DNA of 8,096 nucleotides from Ignavibacteriales bacterium (GCA_016929735.1 JAFGID010000337.1:1-8096), one strand, 5' to 3'. Shown: positions 1 through 7,129, counted from the first letter of the stretch. Numbers and translations: made by a program. The notes: generated by a model not told the origin, from the sequence alone.

Positions 1-327
1 AATCCCAGTTACTTCAAATTTACAGGTATGTTTTGGGAAGTATTATGCCCGTTATTGAAAAAATACGCACCAGAAAAATTTAAGGAACTTGAACGAAGGC
101 AAGGTCCTTTCGGATATTTTGATGAGAATGTAAGAGAAGAAATTGATTATAAGAATGACATATTGAATTTTATGGCAGCGCTCCGATATATGAATGAACG
201 TATTGATATGATGTATACTCCCGATGATATACATTACATTGAAATTGATGGTGACGATTATCCATATATGCCAAACCAATGGCTTGATAAAGATTTTATA
301 TTAGGTCGCGGCGATTGGTTTGATTAA
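1..327 (+). CDS. Unrecognised protein, 3' end only (5' end outside window)
   Basis: The frame is open from the first base to TAA at 325-327, giving 108 residues. The first ATG is at 28, but it has no convincing ribosome binding site and the nine codons before it read smoothly into it (NPSYFKFTG-M), so I treat it as an internal methionine of a longer gene that begins outside the window. The visible part is acidic and rich in aromatic residues, with no signal peptide or membrane segment. A helical, charged stretch (KKYAPEKFKELERRQG) is followed by a second probable helix around DILNFMAALRYMNERIDMM, then an acidic, tyrosine-rich tail (YIEIDGDDYPYMP) ending GRGDWFD. I do not recognise the family. 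It stops 35 bases before the TPR lipoprotein gene, so it could belong to the same transcription unit. If the ATG at 28 is the true start, the product is only 99 residues. Confidence 0.6.
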   Translation, partial: NPSYFKFTGMFWEVLCPLLKKYAPEKFKELERRQGPFGYFDENVREEIDYKNDILNFMAALRYMNERIDMMYTPDDIHYIEIDGDDYPYMPNQWLDKDFILGRGDWFD

Positions 328-350
328 TAATTTTAATAAATATTTTAATT

Positions 351-355
351 GGAGG
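351..355 (+). promoter_or_regulatory. Strong Shine-Dalgarno sequence (GGAGG)
   Basis: A full GGAGG lies 7 bases before the ATG at 363. It fixes the start of the TPR lipoprotein. It is notable because many Bacteroidota genes, including those starting at 3825 and 7461 here, lack such a site and have only A/T-rich leaders. Confidence 0.7.
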
Positions 356-362
356 TAAAAAA

Positions 363-974
363 ATGAAAAAAATATTTTTATTACTATCAGCTAGTTTATT
401 ATTTTTATGCAGTTGTGGGGAATCTGAGAATGCGAATAAATATATTGATAGTGGATGGAAAAAATACGAAGCAAGTGACTTTGAAGGGGCATTAAAGGAT
501 TACAACAAAGCAATAGAAATTGAACCTGAAAATCCTCTCGCTTATAATGACAGAGGGATAGTAAAATTCTATCTCGAAGATTACAATGGTTCTATGGCTG
601 ACTACGATAAAGCAATAGAACTCGATCCCAAATATCCTGACCCTTATTATAATCGTGGAGTAAACAAATTAGAAATAGGTGATTATCAGGGATGTATAGA
701 TGAAAGCGATAGAGCACTCAAATTTGATCCGAATTATACAGATGCTTATGTAAATAAATGTGTAGCCAAACAACATCTTGGCGACTGGGCCGGCTCATTA
801 ACAGATATTAACAAAGCAATAGAACTTGAATCTGATTATGGACTGGCTTATATAAATCGCGGTATTTCAAATTATTACCTAAATAATTTCGAAGAAGCCT
901 GTGCTGATTGGCAAAAAGCATTAGAACTTGGTTATACCGAAGCTACAGAATATATAGAAGAGTATTGTAAATAA
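363..974 (+). CDS. TPR-repeat lipoprotein
   Basis: This 203-residue protein begins with a lipoprotein signal peptide: MKK, a hydrophobic core, then LCSC with the likely lipidated cysteine at 18. It is therefore probably anchored in a membrane, facing the periplasm or the cell surface. The rest is almost entirely five tandem 34-residue tetratricopeptide repeats at about 24-57, 58-91, 92-125, 126-159 and 160-193. Each shows the pattern A/Y-x-x-x-G with a conserved tail such as YNKAIEIEP or YDKAIELDP. TPR arrays bind peptides or partner proteins; no catalytic domain is present, so the role is likely scaffolding. The DNA repeats too, with AAAGCAATAGAA in three of the units, which points to recent duplication or constraint on the repeat. 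A GGAGG site sits 7 bases upstream of the start. The next gene begins 14 bases after the stop, so co-transcription is likely. The partner is unknown. Confidence 0.9.
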   Translation: MKKIFLLLSASLLFLCSCGESENANKYIDSGWKKYEASDFEGALKDYNKAIEIEPENPLAYNDRGIVKFYLEDYNGSMADYDKAIELDPKYPDPYYNRGVNKLEIGDYQGCIDESDRALKFDPNYTDAYVNKCVAKQHLGDWAGSLTDINKAIELESDYGLAYINRGISNYYLNNFEEACADWQKALELGYTEATEYIEEYCK

Positions 975-988
975 AAAAAGAGGAAAAA

Positions 989-1984
989 TTGTTAAATAGA
1001 TTATTTAGCGTTTTTGTAGCAATTTTAATTTTTTTTTCCTGTAACGAACAACCAACACAAAAATCAGATAACTTTTATGGCCCATATTTGGGACAAACAA
1101 ATTCAAGCAAAATTCCAAAATTATTTACCGAATATTTCATTAATACTAATCTCTATGAAAGAGATGCAACTTTTTCAAAAGATGGAAAAGAATTTTTCTA
1201 TTCAATTTTTCTACCATCAGGAAAAGGAGTAATAATTACCACAAAGGAAATTGATGGCAAATGGATAACCCCTGAGGTGGCTTCATTTTCCGGAAACTAC
1301 AGCGATATTGAACCATTCATATCTGAAGATGGTAAGAAATTATATTTTGTATCTAACAGACCTCTTACAGGAGGAGAACCTAAAGATTATGACATTTGGT
1401 TCGTTGAAAAGGAAGGTGACATTTGGGAGCCACCTTACAATCTAAGTGAATCTATTAATTCAAAAGAAAATGAATTTTATCCGACTTTGAGCAAAAATGG
1501 AAATTTGTATTTTACTGCACATCGCGAAGATTCTTATGGAGGAGAAGATATTTATTGTTCAAAATTAAAAGACGGAAAATATTCAGCTCCTGAAAATCTA
1601 GGCACTGGCGTAAACAGTGAGTTGGGCGAATTTAATTCCTTCGTTGCCTACGATGAAAGTTATATCATTTTTGGTTCTTATGGTAGAGAAGGTGAAATAG
1701 GTGGTGGTGATATTTACATCTCATTTAGAGGAGAAGATGGAACTTGGGGTCAAGCAAAATTATTTAATGAACCAATTAATTCTCCATATCTCGATTATTG
1801 TCCTTATGTAACTTACGATGGTAAATATTTGTTTTTTACAAGCGAAAGAATATCAGATGAATTTCAAAAAGCAGATAAAATGACCTATGAAAATATTAAG
1901 TATTTTATTAATTCTGCACAAAATGGAAGCGGGGATATTTATTTTGTGGATGCAAAAGTTATTAAAGAAATGAAAGATAAATAG
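989..1984 (+). CDS. PD40/WD40-like beta-propeller lipoprotein
   Basis: This 331-residue protein starts at TTG, supported by GAGG at 980-983 five bases upstream and by the signal peptide that follows directly. The hydrophobic segment ends FFSC, with the likely lipidated cysteine at 18; the -3 position is a phenylalanine, so the lipobox is relaxed. The body carries five PD40 (TolB/WD40-like) repeats, each a 'P/F-x-x-S-x-D-G-K-x-L-Y-F' strand pair: about 59-73, 106-123, 162-177, 214-229 and 269-285. Most are followed by a GGxDIYxx or DIWFVE strand (135-140, 185-190, 238-245, 314-321). That pattern predicts a beta-propeller. PD40 propellers in Bacteroidota often occur in outer-membrane proteins fused to an OmpA domain; no OmpA domain is present here. 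The likely role is binding of protein or glycan at the cell envelope. It is 14 bases from both neighbours, consistent with an operon. Confidence 0.88.
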   Translation: MLNRLFSVFVAILIFFSCNEQPTQKSDNFYGPYLGQTNSSKIPKLFTEYFINTNLYERDATFSKDGKEFFYSIFLPSGKGVIITTKEIDGKWITPEVASFSGNYSDIEPFISEDGKKLYFVSNRPLTGGEPKDYDIWFVEKEGDIWEPPYNLSESINSKENEFYPTLSKNGNLYFTAHREDSYGGEDIYCSKLKDGKYSAPENLGTGVNSELGEFNSFVAYDESYIIFGSYGREGEIGGGDIYISFRGEDGTWGQAKLFNEPINSPYLDYCPYVTYDGKYLFFTSERISDEFQKADKMTYENIKYFINSAQNGSGDIYFVDAKVIKEMKDK

Positions 1985-1998
1985 AGGAAACTGTTATT

Positions 1999-2427
1999 AT
2001 GATATTTAAGATGTATTTAATTTTTTTCCTGTTAGTATTTGCGTCCATTTTCATATTTGCCCAATTGCCTTATCTGTCTGTTTACCTATCTATGAGTGAT
2101 AGTTCGAATTACACAATAATTCATTACAGTCCTATTTGCGATGGTTGTATTTCTGTAGGTAGTAATGAGTTTTATAACTCAAATCAATACAAGTTAGAAG
2201 ATGACTATTTTCAGTTTGTTATCATAGATAAAAATGATGATAGAATGACAGTTAATTTTAAAACGAACCCAGGATATTTTATTACATATATCTACATAAG
2301 AGATGTTCCATTTATCCCAGGAATAATTGATATTACTGAATATTTGGAATACTATCCGAATGATGATGACATAATGTTTATCAAAATTGCAAATAGTCTT
2401 TGGGGAGAAGACTGCGGATGCGATTAG
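1999..2427 (+). CDS. Small secreted protein with two cysteine pairs, function unknown
   Basis: The product has 142 residues. A hydrophobic N-terminal segment of about 20 residues ends IFAQ, a typical Bacteroidota signal-peptidase I site with cleavage near residue 21 or 22. The mature part has only four cysteines, as a CDGC motif (47-50) and a CGC at the very C-terminus (139-141), so one or two disulfides or a metal site are possible. The CxxC is not in a thioredoxin context: there is no cis-proline region or W before it that I can identify. The middle is rich in beta-strand residues (FQFVIID, MTVNFKT, FITYIYIRDV) and the tail is acidic (YYPNDDDIMF). I do not recognise the family. GAGG at 1984-1987, overlapping the end of the previous gene, is 11 bases from the ATG, slightly long but acceptable. 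An in-frame ATG four codons later is an alternative start. Confidence 0.75.
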   Translation: MIFKMYLIFFLLVFASIFIFAQLPYLSVYLSMSDSSNYTIIHYSPICDGCISVGSNEFYNSNQYKLEDDYFQFVIIDKNDDRMTVNFKTNPGYFITYIYIRDVPFIPGIIDITEYLEYYPNDDDIMFIKIANSLWGEDCGCD

Positions 2428-2478
2428 AGTAAAAATTCCCCCAAAACATATTTACTTTTCAATTAATAGGAAATTAAA

Positions 2479-3375
2479 ATGAAATTTTTTATCGTTCTGA
2501 TGTCTTTTATATCTTATAGTATTTTTTTATGCGCACAAAATATTAAGCCCATTATTAATCAAATGGACTCAACTAAATATTTTTCAGATTTAAATAATAA
2601 TGAACACGATATCGGTGAGAATCTATCTGCAAAGATTGAGATTGAAGATTTTGGTTTTAATCGATCAAATAGCTTTTCAAAAAAAACATATTTTTTCAAT
2701 TTCAAATTAATTAACAATGGCGACGTTTACATATCAGACGCCAATATAACTATTGAATGGTTTACTGCAAATAACGAAAAATTATTACACTCACAAAATG
2801 AGTATGTTGTAAACATAACAGACAAAAAATTAAAACCCGGACAATCAAAAAATAAATTTATCGAATTTCCTACATTTATTGAAGGGCATTCGAATGATAT
2901 TATAAGTGTCAACGCATATTTAAGTGTTCAAGGAATTAAAACGAAATTATTCGAACGTTTTATTATCTTAAAAAAAGAATTTAATATTCCAGTCAATAAA
3001 TTGATTGAACTTGAAATACTTAAGAAAGGATATGGCGAAGATTTCGGTTCCAAAGGGGATAAAATACTCGTTGGACGAATTGATTATCAAATAAAAAATA
3101 TTTCTGACAAGGACATTGATTTTCCCGTAATACTAAAACTAATCTGGAAAAATGCAACCAAGAATGAAATATTTAATGAAACTGAAGAATATGTGGTTGA
3201 TAATACAGATAAGTTGAAAGTAGGAGAAGTGAAAACATTATATTCTACTTCGGGAAAAGGATTTACTAATGCGAAAGTTTTTCCTTTTAATATGACAATT
3301 GATATTATTATGATAGATAACGGTGAAGAGATGCTAATTCAAAAGGATTTAAAAATTAATTACAGAGAGGATTAA
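2479..3375 (+). CDS. Secreted protein with two tandem Ig-like domains
   Basis: This 298-residue protein has a signal peptide ending FLCAQ (cleavage near residue 19; the cysteine at 18 has a poor lipobox, so secretion is more likely than lipidation). The mature part consists of two similar beta-rich domains at about 52-168 and 176-294. Both contain a strand such as FNFKLINNGD / IDYQIKNISD, a strand with a tryptophan (ITIEWF / LKLIWK), and a shared motif NEYVVNITDKKLKPG / EEYVVDNTDKLKVG. The layout resembles CARDB- or DUF-type Ig-like domains that describe force-bearing or adhesive proteins, but I cannot name the family. No catalytic motif is seen. AGGAA at 2468-2472 provides a ribosome binding site 6 bases from the ATG. 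It is the last of the four exported-protein genes, 51 bases after the previous stop, and is followed by a 167-base gap. Confidence 0.8.
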   Translation: MKFFIVLMSFISYSIFLCAQNIKPIINQMDSTKYFSDLNNNEHDIGENLSAKIEIEDFGFNRSNSFSKKTYFFNFKLINNGDVYISDANITIEWFTANNEKLLHSQNEYVVNITDKKLKPGQSKNKFIEFPTFIEGHSNDIISVNAYLSVQGIKTKLFERFIILKKEFNIPVNKLIELEILKKGYGEDFGSKGDKILVGRIDYQIKNISDKDIDFPVILKLIWKNATKNEIFNETEEYVVDNTDKLKVGEVKTLYSTSGKGFTNAKVFPFNMTIDIIMIDNGEEMLIQKDLKINYRED

Positions 3376-3542
3376 TTTATTATATTAAAATGATTATAAA
3401 GAAAGTCAAATTTATTTCATACAAAAAATCGCGTCGAACACATTATAATTCAATGATTTACAGAAATTATATTAAGTTACAGCTTAATTCCTCTTGCTTA
3501 ATATACTAAATTTTATTAAATTAAGGTAAAAATTTTTCTAAA
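3376..3542. other. AT-rich intergenic region with short inverted and direct repeat
   Basis: These 167 bases separate the exported-protein cluster from the Trm112-like gene and probably hold the promoter of the latter. An inverted repeat, ATTAAG (3471-3476) and CTTAAT (3483-3488) around the 6-base loop TTACAG, is followed by a second GCTTAAT at 3496-3502. The stem is only 6 base pairs and mostly A-T, so its significance is weak. TATACT at 3502-3507 resembles a -10 box but I find no matching -35 at a proper distance. No reading frame of interest is present. Confidence 0.4.
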
Positions 3543-3755
3543 ATGATAAGTAAAGAGTTACTTGATATTATTTGTTGTCCCGAAACAAAAGCTGATTTGG
3601 TCCTCGAGGGGAATTATCTAATTTCCACAGACCCGAACACTCGAAGGAAATACAAAATCGCGAATGATATACCAGTGCTTTTAATCAATGAATCCGAACA
3701 AATGGAAGACAGTGAATGGAAGAAAATTATGTTTAAGCATGGAAGAGAGCTTTAG
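3543..3755 (+). CDS. Trm112/UPF0434 (YcaR-like) family protein
   Basis: The product has 70 residues, close to the usual 55-70 for bacterial Trm112-like proteins. The N-terminal LLDIICCPETKADL matches the family's LLxILxCPxCK motif and YKIANDIPVLLINE matches the YPIxDGIPVML motif near the middle. In archaea and eukaryotes Trm112 is a small zinc-binding activator of several methyltransferases. Bacterial members are poorly understood, so a similar partner role is only suggested. Here the second cysteine of the CPxC pair is a threonine (residue 15) and the later cysteine pair is absent: C11 and C12 are the only cysteines, so zinc binding as in the archetype is unlikely. The start is set by alignment with the family; AAGG at 3523-3526 is too far upstream (16 bases) to be a good ribosome binding site. 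The following TPR gene begins 69 bases later. Confidence 0.85.
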   Translation: MISKELLDIICCPETKADLVLEGNYLISTDPNTRRKYKIANDIPVLLINESEQMEDSEWKKIMFKHGREL

Positions 3756-3824
3756 TGGAAAGTGACAAGTATTAAGTAAATAGTAGTTGATAAAAATTGA
3801 TTTAAGTTTTTTGATTATTTATAA

Positions 3825-5693
3825 ATGATAAAGATAAGAAAAAAAATAGCGTTAGTTATTATTCTTTTTTTGGCTGCAAGGATTAATATTATTGCTCAAC
3901 CGGACAAGAATCTGCAAAATAAGTTTATGCTCGCCCAGAGTTATGAGCAATCTGGTCAGCTTGAAAAAGCAAAGACGATTTTCGAAGAAGTATATAATGC
4001 CGAACCAAAAAATTCTCAGTATGTGTTTGCCCTAAATAATATTTATATTAAATTAAAAATGTACGAACCATCAATTTCAATTTTAGAAAAACATATTTTA
4101 AATTTCCCCAAAGACATTGACACTTATGGTTTGCTCGGTAGCTCCTATTATTTAATGGACAACAAGAACAAAGCTTATGAAACTTGGGACAAAGGGACAC
4201 AAGTTACTCCCAATTCAATCGGCGGTTACAGAGTAATTGTAAATTATGTTTTGGAAAATCGTTTGTTTGATAAAGCAATAGAAATATTAAACAAAGGAGC
4301 TTCGGTTTCATCTGACCCCACAATATTTTCTTTTGACCTTGCAAGATTGCACTATATGACAATGAATTTTTCGGCTGCTGCGGAGGAGTATTGTAAAATT
4401 TTGGCAAATAAACCAGAGAATCTGGAAGCGGTAAAAAGAGAGATTGTTAAATATATTGACAAACATGATGCGCTAAATCAATCGATTCCGGTTATTGAAA
4501 AATATAGCGATAAAAATGCACACATTGCTTTCTTGGAATTATTGAGTTTTATTTATACGCAAGCCGAATATTTTGATAAAGCATTCGAAATAATAAAAGA
4601 AATCGAAAACACAACAACAAAAAACGGTTCAAGAGTTTTTACTTTTGCAGAGGAAATGTACAAGCAAAATTATTTTGAAATTGCTGCAAGTGCTTATAAT
4701 TTTGTCATAGAAAAATATCCAAATTCTTCTTTTGTAACACATTCAAAAGTTGGATTTGCAAAAACATATGAACAAACATTAAATCAAAAATTTTTAAGTG
4801 ATAATTTATGGAAGACATACTCTTTTCGCTCGTTAATCCCGGCTGAGGAATATTCCAGCATTTTTAAGATTTATGATGAGATTATTCAGACACCAAAACA
4901 CGGAAGCCCAGTCATAGAGGCAATGTATAGGGTGGCAACCATCAAATTTGAAAAACTTCAGCAATATAACGAAGCAGAGGAAATTTATATAGATTTAATT
5001 GCGACATTGCCATCATCCGACTTTGCAATGCTGGCTTATGATAAATTAGCAAAAATTTCAATTTTCAATAATAAGCTAGATTTTGCCTTTGACTACCTTG
5101 ATAAAATCGTTAAATCAAATACAAAATTAAGTGGTCTAAAAAATTCAGCATTGTATTATCAGGCAAAAATTAATTTCTGGCGAGGAAAATTTTTTGAATC
5201 TATTGAGTTATTAAAAAACATAACAAAAAATCTTTCAGATGATTATGCCAACAACGCTATTGAATTATCAATTTTAATTAACACAACTAAAGGCGATTCA
5301 ATCAACCTTGTTGAATATGCAAGAGCGGATTTATTGGCCGAACAATATAAATTCCAAGAATCTGCTGAGATATTTAATACGCTGGCAATAAATCCGAAGT
5401 TATTTTTAATTAACACCTTATCAAAATACAAATATGCTGAAATGTGTATCGCTCTTTCAAATTATAACCTTGCAATCGAATCATTAGAAGATATTGTTAA
5501 TAATGAAAATCTTGATTTATTAAACGACAAATCATTATTTTTATTAGCAGAAACATATTTTTTCGGAATAAACAATAAAGATAAAGCGTTTGCAATATGT
5601 CAAAAGATATTAGAATCATATCCAAATTCATTATTCACATCAAAAACGAGAGAATTAATTATAAAAATTCAAAATACGAGTGAGAATATATGA
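3825..5693 (+). CDS. Exported TPR-repeat protein (622 aa)
   Basis: The protein begins with a basic stretch (MIKIRKK), a hydrophobic core and IIAQ, a signal peptide probably cleaved after residue 24, placing it in the periplasm or outer envelope. The remainder is helical TPR-like repeats. Clear units lie at about 32-64 (AQSYEQSGQLEKAKTIFEEV), 65-98, 99-131, 134-165, 168-200, 271-302 (ending EKYPNS), 365-398, 402-434, 441-473 and 571-604 (ending LESYPNS). The 'KYPNS' and 'ESYPNS' endings are typical of TPR_6/BamD-like repeats, so it may act in envelope assembly or as a scaffold; no enzymatic domain is seen. No Shine-Dalgarno precedes the ATG, only an A/T-rich leader. Its TGA overlaps the ATG of clpX (ATGA at 5690-5693), implying co-transcription and probable translational coupling. 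A functional link between an exported TPR protein and a cytoplasmic unfoldase is not obvious. Confidence 0.88.
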   Translation: MIKIRKKIALVIILFLAARINIIAQPDKNLQNKFMLAQSYEQSGQLEKAKTIFEEVYNAEPKNSQYVFALNNIYIKLKMYEPSISILEKHILNFPKDIDTYGLLGSSYYLMDNKNKAYETWDKGTQVTPNSIGGYRVIVNYVLENRLFDKAIEILNKGASVSSDPTIFSFDLARLHYMTMNFSAAAEEYCKILANKPENLEAVKREIVKYIDKHDALNQSIPVIEKYSDKNAHIAFLELLSFIYTQAEYFDKAFEIIKEIENTTTKNGSRVFTFAEEMYKQNYFEIAASAYNFVIEKYPNSSFVTHSKVGFAKTYEQTLNQKFLSDNLWKTYSFRSLIPAEEYSSIFKIYDEIIQTPKHGSPVIEAMYRVATIKFEKLQQYNEAEEIYIDLIATLPSSDFAMLAYDKLAKISIFNNKLDFAFDYLDKIVKSNTKLSGLKNSALYYQAKINFWRGKFFESIELLKNITKNLSDDYANNAIELSILINTTKGDSINLVEYARADLLAEQYKFQESAEIFNTLAINPKLFLINTLSKYKYAEMCIALSNYNLAIESLEDIVNNENLDLLNDKSLFLLAETYFFGINNKDKAFAICQKILESYPNSLFTSKTRELIIKIQNTSENI

Positions 5694-6943
5694 CAACTTC
5701 AAAAAAGTCACCAATAGCTGTATGCTCTTTCTGTGGACGAAAGTCAACAGAGGTAAAAAATATGATTGCAGGTCCTGACGTTTACATCTGCGATGAATGT
5801 GTAAAAGTAAGTATGGACATCGTAAAGAAAAATTCTATTACATCTTTTTATAAAGATAAAGAGAGTCAATTGCTTACTCCAGATGCAATTAAAGCAACTT
5901 TGGATGAACATGTAATAGGGCAGGAAAAAGCCAAAAAAATTATTTCTGTAGCAGTTTATAATCATTATAAAAGAATAACTTCTACTTCTACATTATTTGA
6001 TGAAGAAGATATTGAAATAGAAAAAAGCAATATTCTTTTAATTGGACCAACGGGTGTAGGGAAAACCTTAATAGCTCAAACATTAGCAAAAACGCTTGAT
6101 GTCCCTTTTGCTATTGCTGATGCAACAACATTAACAGAAGCCGGTTATGTCGGGGACGATGTAGAAACAGTGCTGGTTAGATTACTACAAGCAGCAAATT
6201 ATGATTTGGAAAAAGCAGAGCGAGGAATTATTTACATTGACGAATTAGATAAAATTGCACGAAAAAGTGAAAGTGCATCAATCACACGAGACGTTTCCGG
6301 TGAGGGAGTTCAACAAGCATTACTTAAAATTCTTGAAGGAACTGTTGCCGGAGTTCCACCAAAAGGTGGCCGTAAACATCCTGAGCAAAATCTTGTAATG
6401 ATAAATACAAAAAACATTTTATTTATCTGTGGCGGTGCATTTGATGGAATTGATCCCATTATTGCTAAAAGAATAAATACAAACCAGATGGGCTTCGATG
6501 CTAATGTTGAATATAAAAGAAATCTTGAGAAAGATGAATTGATAAAACTAACCCAACCTGAGGACTTAATACATTTTGGTTTAATACCTGAGTTGGTCGG
6601 GCGACTTCCGATTATTGCGCCACTTGAATCTCTTAATGCCGATGCGTTAAAGGATATATTAAACAAACCAAAAAACGCCATCTTAAAACAATACAGGAAA
6701 TTATTCAGGATGGAGGGGGTAGAACTTGAGTTTGAACAAATGGCAATTGACGAAATTGTTCAAATTGCAATGAAGAGAAAAACCGGTGCAAGAGCATTAC
6801 GTTCAATCGTTGAGAATATTCTACTTGACATTATGTTTGAACTTCCAACTAAACAAAATATTGAGAAATGTTTAATCACGCGAGATACTGTTTTGCATAA
6901 CAATGAACCAATTTACATCGAAGCGGATAGGAAGTCAGCATAA
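5690..6943 (+). CDS. clpX: ClpX, ATP-dependent unfoldase subunit of ClpXP protease
   Basis: ClpX forms a cytoplasmic hexamer that recognises tagged proteins, unfolds them with ATP and feeds them to the ClpP peptidase. The 417-residue length fits the family (E. coli 424). The N-terminal zinc-binding domain has C12, C15, C34 and C37. The AAA+ core shows Walker A GPTGVGKT (119-126), the pore-1 loop GYVG (152-155), Walker B IIYIDELDK with D184 and E185, the RKH pore loop (228-230), the arginine finger in ELVGRLP (R305) and sensor 2 GARALR (R368). The ClpP-docking loop reads MGF (267-269) in place of the usual IGF. All residues needed for activity are present. The gene overlaps the TPR gene by 4 bases and has no strong ribosome binding site of its own, so its translation probably depends on the upstream gene. 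clpP and trigger factor, frequent neighbours elsewhere, are not in the window. Confidence 0.98.
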   Translation: MTTSKKSPIAVCSFCGRKSTEVKNMIAGPDVYICDECVKVSMDIVKKNSITSFYKDKESQLLTPDAIKATLDEHVIGQEKAKKIISVAVYNHYKRITSTSTLFDEEDIEIEKSNILLIGPTGVGKTLIAQTLAKTLDVPFAIADATTLTEAGYVGDDVETVLVRLLQAANYDLEKAERGIIYIDELDKIARKSESASITRDVSGEGVQQALLKILEGTVAGVPPKGGRKHPEQNLVMINTKNILFICGGAFDGIDPIIAKRINTNQMGFDANVEYKRNLEKDELIKLTQPEDLIHFGLIPELVGRLPIIAPLESLNADALKDILNKPKNAILKQYRKLFRMEGVELEFEQMAIDEIVQIAMKRKTGARALRSIVENILLDIMFELPTKQNIEKCLITRDTVLHNNEPIYIEADRKSA

Positions 6944-6950
6944 TTGTTAG

Positions 6951-6985
6951 TTTAATTTAGAAAATAAAATTAAAAGAATATTTTT
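6951..6985 (+). terminator. Possible weak terminator after clpX
   Basis: An 8-bp stem, TTTAATTT (6951-6958) with AAATTAAA (6967-6974), encloses an 8-base loop. A short T-run (6981-6985) follows six bases after the stem. The stem is purely A-T, so termination would be inefficient. The T-run also overlaps the -33 element of the tRNA promoter. Confidence 0.3.
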
Positions 6986-7013
6986 GCTACAAAGTAAAAA
7001 AAACATATATTTA
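6983..7013 (+). promoter_or_regulatory. Candidate Bacteroidota-type promoter of the tRNA gene
   Basis: TTTG at 6983-6986 and TATATTTA at 7006-7013 are separated by 19 bases. This matches the Bacteroidota primary-sigma consensus TTTG-N19-TAnnTTTG except for A in place of the final G. Transcription would begin around 7018-7020, about 25 bases before the tRNA. Its position just upstream of a stable RNA gene supports the call; transcription has not been shown. Confidence 0.5.
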
Positions 7014-7043
7014 CAACTCAAATTTTAGTTCTTTTGTAAAATT

Positions 7044-7116
7044 GCTGGTGTAGCTCAGTTGGTAGAGCAGCTGATTTGTAATCAGCCGGTCGGGGGTTCA
7101 AATCCCTTCACCAGCT
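7044..7116 (+). tRNA. tRNA-Thr (anticodon UGU)
   Basis: The full cloverleaf can be drawn by hand. The acceptor stem GCTGGTG (7044-7050) pairs with CACCAGC (7109-7115). The D arm is GCTC (7053-7056) with GAGC (7065-7068). The anticodon arm is GCTGA (7070-7074) and TCAGC (7082-7086) around the loop TTTGTAA, giving anticodon TGT at 7077-7079, which reads ACA threonine codons. The variable loop is 5 bases (7087-7091). The T arm GGGGG/CCCTT (7092-7096, 7104-7108; two G-U pairs) closes the loop TTCAAAT. The discriminator base is T at 7116 and the CCA end is not encoded, so it must be added by the CCA-adding enzyme. The gene has its own candidate promoter and a downstream hairpin terminator, so it is probably transcribed alone. 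Confidence 0.97.
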
Positions 7117-7129
7117 CATTCAAAATAAT

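Noticed and set aside
2428..2456. Hairpin AGTAAA/TTTACT after the small secreted protein gene as a terminator
   Set aside because: The stem is 6 bp and mostly A-T, the loop is 17 bases and no real T-run follows; the next gene is only 22 bases further on.
3477..3507. Promoter TTACAG ... TATACT before the Trm112-like gene
   Set aside because: The -10 is plausible, but the -35 matches poorly and the 19-base spacing is long; no Bacteroidota-type pair was found either.
6310..6681. Open reverse-strand frame of 123 codons
   Set aside because: It lies wholly inside clpX, whose frame is certain from conserved motifs; the reverse translation resembles no family and has no ribosome binding site.
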